Source of the DNA: Saposhnikovia divaricata
Lineage: Eukaryota > Streptophyta > Magnoliopsida > Apiales > Apiaceae
Direction: 5' to 3'
Assembly (NCBI GenBank): GCA_036435485.1
Contig: CM071597.1
Span: 8,239,881-8,303,880 of the forward strand
Length of the DNA stretch: 64,000 nt
Position numbers and translations under genes: made by a program. Below the pieces are notes generated by a model. It made no database searches. It saw only the letters and a program-made list of their open reading frames with translations, and had not been told where the DNA came from. Position 1 is the stretch's first letter; each line of letters starts with the position of its first letter. Below, in pieces: positions 23,900 through 36,200 of this stretch.

Positions 23900-24002
23900 C
23901 TAGTGGAATTTGAACTTAGATCTCCAAGTTATTTCATACGTTGTTTTACTATTACATCACTCAATCATATATATTTTAAAGGGTATTTACCAACAATACT
24001 TG

Positions 24003-24380
24003 ATTTGAAGTTTCTTTTTGCAAAAATACCATCTTCTTCAATTAATTACAATTTTACCAAACTAAGTTTCAAAATTGCAAAAATACCATCTTCTAGGTCA
24101 ACCCCTCCTCCCTCCCCCTTTGACCGGCCCATATTTCCGGATGAACAGTAACCACGGCTACTGTTCATTGACTTTTTTTTTTTAAAGGTGGGGTGCTATT
24201 TTGGTTTCAACCACATTCAACTCTTTTTTAAGGTAGGATGCTTTTGGTGGATTTGGGTTGCAGGGCCCCGCCAGGGGCAATATTCAACCAAATCAGCAAC
24301 TGAATGCAACCAAATGCAACTAAATTTCTGATTTCAAGTTTCTTTGTTCAGTTGTCATTTTCGACCACTTTTTTGAACTC

Positions 24381-24421
<41 letters not shown>

Positions 24422-25045
24422 AGAGTCCAAAAAAGAGGTCGAAAATGAAAACTGAAAAATGGAACTTGAAATCAGTAATTTAGTTGAATGTGGTTGAATT
24501 TGGTTGAATGTGGTTGCATTTAGTTGAATATGCCCTTGCGGGGCCATGGAACCCAAAATCAACCCACCTTTAAAAAAGTTGCATGTGGTTGCATTCAAAA
24601 AAGAGTTCGAAAATGAAAACTGAACAAAGGAACTTGAAATCAGAAATTTAGTTGCATGTGGTTGCATTCAGTTGAATGTGGTTGTATTCAATTTCTGATT
24701 TGAAGTTCCATTTTTCAATTCTATATATATATATATATATATATAGAGTCCAAAAAAGAGGTCGAAAATGAGAATTGAAAAATGGAACTTGAAATCAGAA
24801 ATTTAGTTGAATGTGGTTGCATGCAGTTGAATATGCCCCTGCGGGGCCATGCAACCCAAATCCACCAAAATAGCACCCTACCTTAAAAAAATAAAAATAA
24901 ATCGATGAACAGTAGTCGTGGTTACTGTTCATCCGGAAATAGGGGGAGGAAATTTGGTTTAAAAAGGAAAGAAGGTATTTTTGCAAATAAGATGGTATTT
25001 TTGCAAATAAGATGGTATTTTTGCAAATAGCTTTTCTTAACAAAA
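24003..25045. repeat. Complex inverted-repeat cluster with (TA)n spacers
   Basis: The left arm (24003-24385) and right arm (24746-25045) are inverted copies. Shared pieces include GCAAAAATACCATCTT, ATTTCCGGATGAACAGTA, the GCCCC...GGGGC hairpin and GGTCGAAAATGA. Between them lie a further copy (24420-24720) and two (TA)n tracts (24383-24418, 24722-24745). A third internal stretch repeats TTAGTTGAATGTGGTTG. No gene. The arms carry ATGAACAGTA/TACTGTTCAT palindromes at 24141-24168 and 24905-24932. Confidence 0.8.
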
Positions 25046-25256
25046 GTAAAATTGCAAAAATTTACTTTTGAAAATATATTTATGAAAAGAGCCCTATTTT
25101 AAATCATACACATTATAGATGCATGTGTGTTGTTTGAATGAAAAAATTTCTAATATTTTAATTATTACGACATATTAATAATTTTTTGTCATGATATTAT
25201 TTATTGCTTTAGACTATAATATAGTATATCAAAATATCAATTATTAATACATAATA

Positions 25257-25504
25257 CTACCTCCGTCCCACCGAATTCTTTACATGGGGGACGGGAGTCT
25301 GGCACGCATTTCAAGGCTCCTAAAAAGTATAGTTCCATGATTTATTTTTATTTTTTTTCTTCTGAATAAAAATTTAATGTTTAAATTTTTATTCAGAATT
25401 TTTTTTAAAAAAAAATAAGTTATGGAACTATACTTTATATACGCATTAAAATGCGTGCCAAGCAATGTTGAAAGCATGTAAAGAAATGGGTGGGACGGGG
25501 GGAG
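25257..25504. mobile_element. Stowaway-like MITE (248 bp)
   Basis: It starts CTACCTCCGTCCCACC and ends GGTGGGACGGGGGGAG, flanked by TA on both sides, as in Tc1/mariner-type Stowaway elements. The interior is largely self-complementary. Confidence 0.85.
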
Positions 25505-25552
25505 TATATAGTTTGATTATATTATAAAATTGTAATAACAATAATAATCAAC

Positions 25553-25555
<3 letters not shown>

Positions 25556-25611
<56 letters not shown>
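25556..25611. repeat. (AAT)n microsatellite
   Basis: An uninterrupted AAT/ATA run. Confidence 0.95.
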
Positions 25612-25612
<1 letters not shown>

Positions 25613-26362
25613 TTACTATGTAATTATTATTCCTTTAAACAACCTAAGCACTCATTTATACGTGTTTTCAAAAATACACATGATATCCTTTGTGTGTACC
25701 GCTTAAGCGGGGCAATAAATGGTTTTGTATAAAGAAAAAAATATGAAATGCATAACGTATTTTTATTAAAAATATTATATATAAGACCAAGTCACTAACT
25801 AAAGTACTTAATTACTCATTTGAAAGCACCAATGTACTCGTAAGTTCCTATTTATATGTAGATTATTATTTAATGTTAATCGAACTTGGACCATCGAGTT
25901 AAATTATGCATCTTCAATTCTTCATACCATTAGGCCACACATTCACATGTATTTTAAATCATACACACAATATGTATGTGTGTGATATTGATGAAATATT
26001 ATTAATTAAATATTACTGGATTTAAATGATTTTTTGGACTCTTTAATGGTTATTATTTATCGATTAAAGAATTACGTAAAATACGCAATTGGGTTATAAA
26101 ATGATATTATCATTAATACAATGGATATTATCTAACAATATCTTAGAGTAAAAAATATAGGTGTTAACGTAAAATGAAATTTGTATATTACTAAATAAGA
26201 TACAATAATTTATTTGTAAACTACTCGGGTCGTAAAAATATTTGGCTTTTAAAAGACGAATCCAACAAATAACACATTACCTTTTACATACAAATTAGCT
26301 AATGCTCAATTTAAAATATGACATTTTGTAGAAAAAAAGGATCATATATTATATATGTTATA

Positions 26363-26620
26363 CTTCCTCCGTTCCAAAAAACGTATCTTGTTTATTTTGG
26401 ACACGTTTGTCAATGCACACTTTTAATCATTAATATCTTTAATTTCTTATTAGTATTAAATATACAAATTTCACTGTATTCAAGTACTCACAAATACGAT
26501 CAAACAAAATCACTCATGACTATATTTTGTCTTATAAATTATGCGTAAATTAGTAGTCAATCACTTATACTGAATAGTATAAAATGTCAAAACGGGCAAT
26601 GTTTTTCGGAACGGAGGAAG
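26363..26620. mobile_element. Stowaway-like MITE (258 bp)
   Basis: The ends CTTCCTCCGTTCC and GGAACGGAGGAAG are perfect inverted repeats flanked by TA. No coding capacity. The termini differ from those of the MITE at 25257, so it is a separate family. Confidence 0.88.
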
Positions 26621-26622
26621 TA

Positions 26623-27927
26623 TTATTTATGAAGGTAACTCAATGAAAGTCAGACGGACACGGGAAGATAAATAAAGGCAAAGAATGCTTAAAATAAAGA
26701 AATTAGAAGAAAACAAATAAAAGAGTTAGAAATGTGTTTTTAAGAAGTAAAAGCGCAAAACTTGAGAAGCGTTTTAGAAGATTTACGAATTTTTTTGATT
26801 AGAATCAGGACTGAAAACCTACACTCTCAGAATGCAACATCTTGAAGACTACTAAGTTTCTACCGTGAATGTTATTGAAGATCCAGCTAAATGAATGCAT
26901 CATTTTTGAAGAAAGTTTAGAATTGTCGGTATTCTGAAATATCATCTTAATTAGACAACATTCATAGAACACTTAAATTATATTCTAAGATCCATAGTAA
27001 AATTAAACTGACATGATTGCTATCAATACTACTCGTATTAGTTTCCAAAGTACAATCTTGAACATATTTAATTAAGTACACAATAACCACATATGTGAGT
27101 AACAAGAAAAATTCTATGAAAATCAATCACATATTTCAAACGATACTGATCATGAACAATTTATTTAAAAAATATAATTTAAGTCAGCGACCGGTGACCG
27201 GTGCCTGTTTTGATGCTATTTACTTTTAATAAATGGAATGTACTTGTAATTTTTACACCTTTTTTCTGTTTACTTTTATTTCGAAACTACGATCCCATTT
27301 ACATTTTCGTTCTGACTTTTTTTATTATTTATGAACAGTGTTTCATTAACCTTGAATATATCATCCAACAAGATAGATAAAAATTCAGTGGGAACATCTC
27401 TCTCATTCTTACTTCTTATCTGTTTTTCGTTCATCCCCGTCTTATCTTTTTGATTTGGCATTTACACATGTACTTAAAATATCATCACACGCCTTTTAAA
27501 TTGCCATCTTCGTAAAATAAGTATCGCACATTACAGAGAACATGTTGAAGTTACGAAATATGCTGAAGTCCCTGGATTAAATTATTTCGTGGATTGGTAA
27601 GGACAATGGTAAACAGTAAACACCCTTATCAACTTTAGAGATACACTGGAACTGCAAACACAAACCACATAATTCTTTGCACAATTTCAAACCAAATACA
27701 TCTCACACAGTTCTCCATATCCAAAGCAGCTCACAAAGTAGAACACTAACATCGCTGACAATTATCATCTTCACTAAAAACAAAGTAATTTGTAGACACC
27801 TGAACAAAGAAATTCACAGAAAATAAAAGAAGCCTCGGCCTACAGTTAGAAACAAACCAATACCCCTAGAAAAGCTAACAAACCTGTTCACATTCACATA
27901 GAAATAAAAATCAAACTATTCACAGCA
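26623..27927. other. Intergenic DNA, includes the tail of segmental copy B (27217-27600)
   Basis: No gene. The part 27217-27600 matches 15195-15910 without the MITE at 15219. The last 300 bases are presumably the 3' UTR side of the CYPRO4-like gene on the minus strand. Confidence 0.6.
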
Positions 27928-30900
27928 CTATCGCTTTCCGGACATGCTGAAAGAAGACACTTTCATTGGTGTCGCCACAACCAATGGAGCTTCGGGAGAG
28001 TCTGTAAGAGCGAACTTGTCATGCATGAAGCGACTTTCAATAATTGACTCGTCCTTCGGCACAATCTTATAACAATAGCAGCTCTTGAGGCCTTGTTGAT
28101 TCTGGTAGCAATGGTGGGCACTATTCTTCACTTGCTGGAAATTCCAAACCACACTAAACTTTCCTACAGTTGCCACAAGGTGACGTTCTTGTTTCCCGCC
28201 TTCAGTGACCTGGATATAAAAAAAGATCAAACAAACATGATTAAATTTAACCTGGATATAAAAACAGATCAAACAACCATAATAGATATTACCTTCATTA
28301 CTAAGGGGATAACAAAAATTACTCAAAATAACACAAACAATAATACTATATTTCCGTACAAAGTTATTACTAACAAGACATAAGTTGTACATACATCAGC
28401 ACAGAATCATATAGATACCAAATATGCTGATTCTAACATAAGATATCTCCGTAAAATTATTTAACAATCATAAATCATCATCAAGTCACAAAAAAAACTA
28501 CAGTTCAGTACTCGATAATAATCAATATGAAGCACGTATATACAGTATCAACACAAAAAAAACTCATACACCGGCCAGATATTTTATAAACCACACAACA
28601 AGACCTCCTACTTTTAAGTATTTTTACAAAGAACAGATCCCAAGGTCTAAGTTAGATACATCAAACAATATTGTGGCAGAAAAACAAGCCCTAATGAGTG
28701 AAACTAGAGTTAAATATCAGAGAAACCGTGAAACTAATCCTAAACCTCATGCGGCTTCCCATTGTCTCTGACGTACTAACTCAGAAATAGTTGTGGGGAA
28801 GTACACGTTAGCCTTCACCAACTTGTTAGTCCAAAAACAGGAAAGCCAAACAGAAGTAGAGTGCTACTCAGGCAATCAGCTATGCCATTTAACAATAACA
28901 GCCACAATCCTATCTTAAAATATTGAATGCGCCCGTTTAAGAAACTAACACTTGAAATCTCTAACAAGGCTAAGTGCAAAACTGAAGTGAATTAGTTTAC
29001 ACACGACTTCCAACTACAGAAATGAAACAAACAGAGATCAAAATTCACATCGCCATGTTTAAAGGAAATAATCATTTAACCTACCAATTTGTTTTTTTCA
29101 TACATAAAAAAGTGATCAACTATTGTAAAATATTTGAATGCGGTAGAATTGTAGGAATAACACTACCGACACAAATTATGGAATTGGCCAGCTGGATATA
29201 GACTTTCATGCTTTTAAGATTAAAACTATTTAAGTGAAACATAAGGAGTACATGCTTATGTATGATGCTAAATACTACCATCAGTCAAATGCTACTTGCG
29301 GTTGCAGGTTGCATTACTAATTTCAAGAAGTCTCGAACAACGGCAGATCATTCTGTAAACTTATTCCTAACATTTTCCTTGGAGTATCTATGAACGTGGA
29401 AATTGTTTAACTTGGAAATGCTGCTTGTCACTCGCACCGCATATATATTTGTTATCATAAATAATCCAGATTGTAGGGAAAATCTTAAAGGTTACCAAAT
29501 GTTTCTTATACATTGGGTGCATACAAAGAGGATGGGCCAACAACTAACCTTTTACCAATTACAAATTAGTGTTATAAAGACAGTACGGTCAAAATAAGCA
29601 AGAGAATTTAAAGAGTTTGTAGGCAGTAGCTTACCCATGAGAATTGGCCTCCATGGAACTTGTTGTTCTTTCCAGCCATATGTGAATCAACAGGGGTCAA
29701 CTTCAGCAACCTTGGAGCCGGAATCTTATTCCCCATTCTACCACCAAATCCCGTTTTAGTCTTTCCATCTTTGTCTGTAAATAGGGTGCATATAAGGATC
29801 AAATACGTGTCCGTGGTACCCAACACCCATTTCCCATCATATGTTACATCAACATGAGTGATAGGCGATCCAAGTCCCGGAAAAGCAGTCTTAGCTTGCC
29901 TCATAGATCTATTCGAATACAGCCTAATCTTGCCATCAAGAGACCCAACCACAATTGAGCCATCACCAGTCGATGCAAAACACTGAAAATTCGTCCCTCT
30001 AGAAAACTGATGCCCCTGATTCCAATGCAACACCGGAGAATTAGCATTCGCAATAGTCTGAACCATACCCGCCCTATCCCTCATATCCCACTGACACAAC
30101 CTATTATCATCCAACCCCAAAAACGTACTCTCTGAATGATCCAACTGTGATCCCTTACTATCATTCGCAATATCCCTCATCGAAATATCACACCCATCCT
30201 TCTCAAACTTCCACTCCGTAACCACCCTCCCCGTCTCAATATCCAACTGGTTCAACCCCGTAGCATGAGGTTTCCCATCCTTCATCGGACTCATCAACAA
30301 CATATTCGTCTCCCCCCTCATCAACAACGCCTTCTTCGGAGTCACACCAATCCCACTCCCCCCAATTCCCCCAACCCCCCTTTTCCCCCCATTATCAAAC
30401 TTCACATAAACCCCCTTCCCATGAATCCCATGACTAAAATTCTTCACAACCTGAACCCCCGAACCACTAACCAAAAAACTATTATCCAACGCTCCCAATG
30501 CTAAACTCTGAATCCCACCCCCATCCCCACCCGCAACCTCCTCAAACTCCTCCAACAAATCCTCACTCTCCCTACCCCTGAAACTCCCCTTCTTCTCCTT
30601 CTCCCCACTCTTCCACACACCCTCATCCGCATCCTCCCACATCGTATCATCCGCAACCTCGGGCTTAACCCACCCCATAAACTCCTTCCCATAAACCTTC
30701 ACCTTACTCTCCTCACTAGCCCTCAAACCATACACATTCTCAAACAAACAGTCCGAAAACAATCCAATAAACTTCCTATAACTCTCATCACTAAAAAACC
30801 TCAACGCCCACACGCCTCGTTCGACAAAATCAACTCTCCGTTGATCACCAAACATCTTCAATTGCAAATCACTCGAAACCCTAGCCCTAACTTTACTCCC

Positions 30901-31311
30901 AACTCTCAACATCCAAAACTCATCTAAACCCCCACACAATTCATCCAATTCACCTTCCCCTAATTCCTCCACCTCCTCCAACTCGTTTCGATTCGTTTTC
31001 GACATCGAATAATACGTCAATTTCTCAGCAACAATCCACTTCGCCTGCGCCGTGTTCCCACCAACATGTAAGTAAAGCTTCACTGCATTCTCAGGCCTCT
31101 TTTCTAGGGTTTGCGATGGCGATTTATTGATCTTCAGTTTCTCCAACTTAGTATCGATATTTTTTAGGGTTTTGTTGGATGATGAAGGTTTTGAAATGAC
31201 GTCATCATCAGCGGCGTCATAGTAGTTGTCGTTTTGAGAGTCGGATTCGGTTTCTGATTCGTAATCGGAGTCGGAGAGATCGAGGCCTTCGCGACTTTGC
31301 GATGCGCCCAT
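27928..31311 (-). CDS. CYPRO4: CYPRO4/VID27-like protein; exons 31311-29635 and 28209-27928
   Basis: Spliced length is 559 + 93 = 652 residues. The start is the Met of MGASQSREGL; an upstream in-frame Met (31356) adds a stretch unlike the family. MGASQS fits an N-myristoylation signal (Gly2, Ser6), which suggests membrane association. An acidic Ser/Asp-rich region follows (about residues 10-45), then a VID27 N-terminal module, then the C-terminal VID27 beta-propeller (WDMRDRAGMVQ, FASTGDGSIVVGSLDGKIRL, VLGTTDTYLILICT). The donor (TCATGG then GTAAGC) and acceptor (ATATCCAG then GTCACT) are canonical and in phase 0. The C-terminus ends FSMSGKR. Yeast Vid27 is linked to vacuolar import and degradation; the plant role is poorly defined. 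No lesion seen. Confidence 0.95.
28210..29634 (-). other. Intron of the CYPRO4-like gene
   Basis: 1,425 bp, AT-rich. Near the acceptor ACCTGGATATAAAAA-AGATCAAACAA is present twice (about 28208-28235 and 28250-28277), a 42-bp tandem duplication that also copies a possible acceptor. No other gene inside. Confidence 0.8.
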
Positions 31312-31439
31312 AGGTGAAGTGAAAATGAAAACTAAGGGCGTGTTTGGATAATACAAAAGTTAAGCGAGAAAAGAAATTAAAATGATTGAAATGAAGCGTA
31401 ATAAGTAAACGTAGAAGTGAAGAAGTGTGTGTAGGTGTG

Positions 31440-31448
31440 TATATATAG
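31440..31448 (-). promoter_or_regulatory. TATA box of the CYPRO4-like gene
   Basis: CTATATATA on the minus strand, about 130 bp upstream of the ATG, implying a 5' UTR of roughly 100 nt. Confidence 0.6.
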
Positions 31449-32404
31449 GTGGGGGGTGTTGGCGTTGATATTAAGCAGACACGTAGAGTAATTATGGGTT
31501 TGCTTTGTGGTGAAGTTATGGGTTTGTGCGCGGCCTGGGTTTAAACGCGGATTTTCCTCATATTTAAGTAATTTTTATACAAAAAAAAATAAAAAATAAT
31601 CGTTTTCAAAAAATTGGTCTATTTTAATTCATGAAATACCCAATTGTCCGTAATATTCACCTCGTTACCCAATTGTCAATAGTGTATCTTGTGCAAATTG
31701 TGATATCTAATTAGTGAGTGGAGTGAAGTATCAAAAAGCTAAAATTTGTCACTTTTTTCAGAATGATTTTTTTGGTTAATTTTATCAAGAAAATGATTAT
31801 TTTTGTAATTTTTTCGTGTTTTTAATTATTTTTATATTTTTCGTTAAAAATTACTATAGATGGTAGTACCATTTTGTTATTTGGTGTGATGCTTTGGTGA
31901 TTACTATGTCGGCACATAGTTTCATCATGTGATCGAATATAGTTTGTTTCGAGTTTTGTTTCTTTGTTTGATTGGAGTTGTTGTTTTGGTTGTGATTATG
32001 TAAAAACGTGCATGATTTAGAGAGAGATTTGATTTAGTTTGTAGAGGAGGTTTGATGATCATGTTGCATACTTGCCATGCCTGTGAAGAAAAGTCTCACT
32101 GGTTTGATAATTTAACTGGTAGTTTTTTTGTAAAAACCAAACCAAACCAAACATGCCCAGTATATTCCGCTCAAAGCAGGGTCGGGTAGTTTTTTTGTAA
32201 GAGTTTAGAATTTTGTTATTACCCAGCAAAATATCTCTACATGGATGACATTGCTAAGTTAAACAATCAATATTATTAGTACAAGTTAAAAAAACACATT
32301 CCATCATCTAATCTTATAAATTTACTCAACTCTACAACCAAGTGATAAAACGTAAAGTTGGTACTTGGTAATCGAGACACATTCATGAGTCCCATACAGG
32401 GCAT
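31449..32404. other. Intergenic, no gene seen
   Basis: T-rich DNA. The first few hundred bases are the upstream region of the CYPRO4-like gene. No transposon ends resolved. Confidence 0.5.
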
Positions 32405-32625
32405 AACATCAACCATGGCATATCTGCAACCCTCTTAACACTGATTCTCTTCCCCGCTAGTGGAGAGAATTGAACCTACATAAATGATCAAGTAATCACA
32501 GGTATTAGGCATGATGCATGAATTGTAAGTATGATAGTTATACTTCACAATCTAATATTAAGCATCTTATGGGCCTTGGCAAATGAACTTGTAGATAGTT
32601 ATTCTTCCTGTAGCTTTAAGATGCA
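32405..32625 (-). pseudogene. Fragment duplicated from the nucleoredoxin-like gene
   Basis: ATCAACCATGGCATATCTGC, CTCTTCCCCGCTAGT, GAGAGAATTGAACCTACATA and ATATTAAGCATCTTATGGGC are shared with 43441-44115, i.e. exon 5 and intron 4 of the gene downstream. The copy lacks a middle part of exon 5 and lacks the intron MITE at 43700-44032. It is a relic, not a gene. Confidence 0.85.
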
Positions 32626-32711
32626 CCCACTGGCCATAAAGAATCAAAAGCATGTGAAGAGACAGACCAGACAGAAAAAGGCAAAACCACACCTGGGTAA
32701 ATCTAATTCAA

Positions 32712-33210
32712 TGTTGGATATTTTAGTGTAATTGGGTTGGCTAGTTGATCAATGTAATCGTAATGTTACATCGAACAAGTCGGGAGAATGCGGAGTGCAT
32801 GCTTTGTTCGAGTTCGTTATGATTTCAGAATTATTGCTTATGAGACATGTCTATTGGGATCAAACACATCTGTTAGAATGAGATGTGTCTATTGGAAAAG
32901 ACACATCTTGAGATGTGTCTATTGGCATTGGACATGACTGTTGGAAATGAGATGTGTCTTTTGGCAAAAGACACATCTTGAGATGTGTCTATTGGCAAAA
33001 GACACATCTGTTGGCATCTATAAATAGGTGTGGCATTGATCATTTTCTGGATAGGTTCATTTGAAATTCACAGCAAAAACACATTCTCTCTTCTTGCAGA
33101 ATTTCTGATTTTATCCGATTGAATTATTTGGGTGAACCACAAATAACTTCAATCTGAAAGTGTTCACACGACTTCAGAAAAATCCAAGTAATTACCCATA
33201 TTCCCCAACA
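32712..33210 (+). repeat. 5' LTR of the complete copia element
   Basis: It runs TGTTGGATAT to CCCCAACA. The TATA box TATAAATA lies at 33019-33026. A 129-bp array of inverted repeats sits just upstream of it (separate entry). Confidence 0.97.
32881..33009 (+). promoter_or_regulatory. Array of AGATGTGTC / GACACATCT inverted repeats in U3
   Basis: AGATGTGTCT occurs at 32881, 32911, 32950 and 32981. Three of these are paired with GACACATCT 10-11 bases later (32900, 32970, 33001). The array ends about 9 bp before the TATA box, where enhancer repeats of copia elements commonly lie. The 3' LTR carries the same array. Confidence 0.75.
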
Positions 33211-33236
33211 AAGATTGAAGTCATTTGTTTCTGAAG

Positions 33237-36200
33237 ATGGCGAACGCAGAATCTGCAAAAGACATGACAAGCAAGTTTGCAAAACTGGACTAGTTTGAGG
33301 GCCAGGATTTTAGAAGATGGCAGAAAAAGATGCATTTTCTGTTGACCACGCTGAAAGTTGTGTATGTTCTGAGTACCCCCATTCCAGAAGTGATCGAAAA
33401 TGAAACCGCTGAACAGACTAGGAAGCGGTGCAAGTGGGAAAACGATGACTACATCTGTCGCGGCCACATCTTAAACGGTATGTCTGATTCCCTTTTCGAT
33501 ATATACCAAAATGTTGAGTCAGCGAAGGAATTGTGGGATTCTCTTGAATCCATGTACATGGCAGAAGATGCTTCTAGTAAGAAGTTTTTGGTTAGTAATT
33601 TTATGAATTATAAAATGGTCGATTCTAGACCAGTGCTGGAACAATACAATGAATTGTTAAGGATTCTGGGGCAGTTTGCCCAACACAATCTGAAGATGGA
33701 TGAATCTATCTCAGTTTCTGGTGTTATAGACAAACTACCACCATCATGGAAGGATTTTAAACACTCCTTGAAACATAATAAAGATGATATGACTCTGGTT
33801 CAACTTGGAAGTCACTTCAGAATTGAAGAGGCTTTGAGGACTCAAGAAATTGAGAATAATCCTAAGGGAAAGAACCATGTCGGTAACTCTTCTGTGAATA
33901 TGGTTGAAGATGGTGGATCTTCCAAGAATTCTAAGAATGGCAAGGGTGATAAACGAAAGTTTAAAGGAAACAACAACAATTCTTCCAATAAAAGGCCTAA
34001 GATGGCATGTTGGAAGTGTGGCAAACCTGGACATTTCAAGAAGGATTGTCGGGTTGGTAAAGGCAAGCAAGAGAAGCAGATTGCTGGTCCAAGTGGATCC
34101 AAGGATCCAGAAAAGCAACAAGGTCAGATTTTAATACAGAATTATAATTCTGGTCAGAATTATGTATCACTAATATCTGAGGCATTTTATGTGCAGGATG
34201 ACAATGTTGCTTGGTGGATTGATTCAGGAGCAACGAGTCACGTATGCAAAGATCTTCGTTGGTTCATAGACTTTCAACCAATCGAAGATGGATCTATCTT
34301 AAAGATGGGAAATGTTGCAACTGAACCGATCAAAGGACTAGGAAATGTCAAGATAGTTTTTACTTCTGGCAAATGTATATTGTTAAATAAAATGTTGTAT
34401 GTTCCTGGGATTCGGAAGAATCTCTTGTCTGGTGTTGTATTGAACAATTGTGGATATAAACAAGTTTATGAAAGTGACAAATATATATTGTCAAAACATG
34501 GCTCTTTTGTTGGCTTTGGCTATTTGTGTAATGGTATGTTTATGTTGAATGTAAATACTCCATTTATTGATGAATCTGCTTGCATGGCTTCTACTAGTAC
34601 TAGCAATGATTTGAATAAATCTGAATTATGGCATGCTAGACTATGACATGTACATTACAAAAGAATAAAAGATATGTCAAAAATGAGTCTCATACCTGCC
34701 ATTGATTTAGATAATGAAAAATGCAAAACATGCATGTTAACGAAGATAACCAGAATGCCATTTAAAGAGGTTAATAGGGTGTCTGATGTTTTAGAACTAA
34801 TTCATAGTGATTTGTGTGATTTCCATTCTACACCATCATTAGGAAATAAAAAGTATGTAGTTACTTTTATTGATGATGCTACTAGATATTGCTATGCATA
34901 TTTATTTCATGCTAAGGATGAAGCGCTTGACTTCTTTAAAATTTATAAAGAAGAAGTAGAGCTACATTAGAGTACCATGATTAAAAATCTACGTACTGAT
35001 AGAGGAGGTGAGTATTATGATCCGGTTTATTTTCAATCTACTGGTATAATACATCAAACCACGGCTCCTTATACACCACAACAAAATGGTGTGGCAGAGA
35101 GAAAGAATAGGACTTTGAAAGAAATGGTTAATTCCTTGTTATCCTACTCGGGATTGAGTGAGGGTTTTTGGGGTGAGGCTATGTTAACAGCCTGTTATTT
35201 ATTGAATTGAATTCCTAGCAAGAGGAATAAGATTACCCCTTATGAACTTTGGTATAAAGAGTCACCAAAATTGAGTTTTCTGAGAGTTTGGGGATGTAGA
35301 GCAGTTGTAAGACTCACTGAACCCAAAAGAAGAAACTTGGGTGAACGAGGTATAGATTGCATATTTGTTGGTTATGCTGAGCATTCCATAGCATATAGAT
35401 TCTATGTGTTAGAATCTAATGACTATGTATCTGTGAACTCGATTATCGAGTCAATGGATGCTATATTTGATGAAAACAGATTTACATCTATACCTAGACC
35501 AAGGGACATGCTTCAGAATTCTTCTAGTAGGAACTCAGTTTCTACTGAAGATGTGAATGGACCGTCTGAACCAAGGAGAAGCACTAGAGCTAGAAAAGCA
35601 AAGTCTTTTGGAGATGATTTTCATCTTTATCTAGTAGAAGGCTCTAGAGATGAAATTGAATATCAATACCAATATTGTTTTGTTATTGAGGAGGATCCAA
35701 ATACATTTAGCGAAGCTATGAAATCTAGGGATGTTGCATTCTGGAAAGAAGCTATCCAAGATGAAATGGATTCTATCATGAATAATAATACTTGGGAATT
35801 GAGTGATCTGCCCCCTGGCTGTAAGGCATTGGGAAACAGATGGATCTTCAAAAGGAAAATGAAGGTGGACGGTACCATAGATAAGTTTAAAGCCAGATTG
35901 GTAATCCAAGGTTTTAGACAAAAAGAAGGGATTGATTATTTTGATACTTATGCTCCTGTTGCTAGAACCTCTACTATTAGGTTGTTAATAGCACTTGCTG
36001 CTATACAGAACCTTGTCATTCACCAAATGGATGTGAAAACTGCATTCTTGAATGGTGAATTAGATGAAGAGATTTATATGAAACAACCCGAAGGGTTTGT
36101 TATGCCTGGTTGTGAAAACAAGGTGTGTAAATTGAAGAAATCAATTTATGGTCTGAAACAAGCACCGAAGGATTGGCATGATAAATTTGATATTGTGGTC

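Noticed and set aside
30265..30692. Open frames opposite or shifted within the CYPRO4-like exon 1
   Set aside because: Low-complexity shadows of the real coding frame.
31312..31356. Upstream Met extending the CYPRO4-like protein by 15 residues
   Set aside because: The added residues are unlike the family, and the MGASQS start gives a plausible myristoylation signal.
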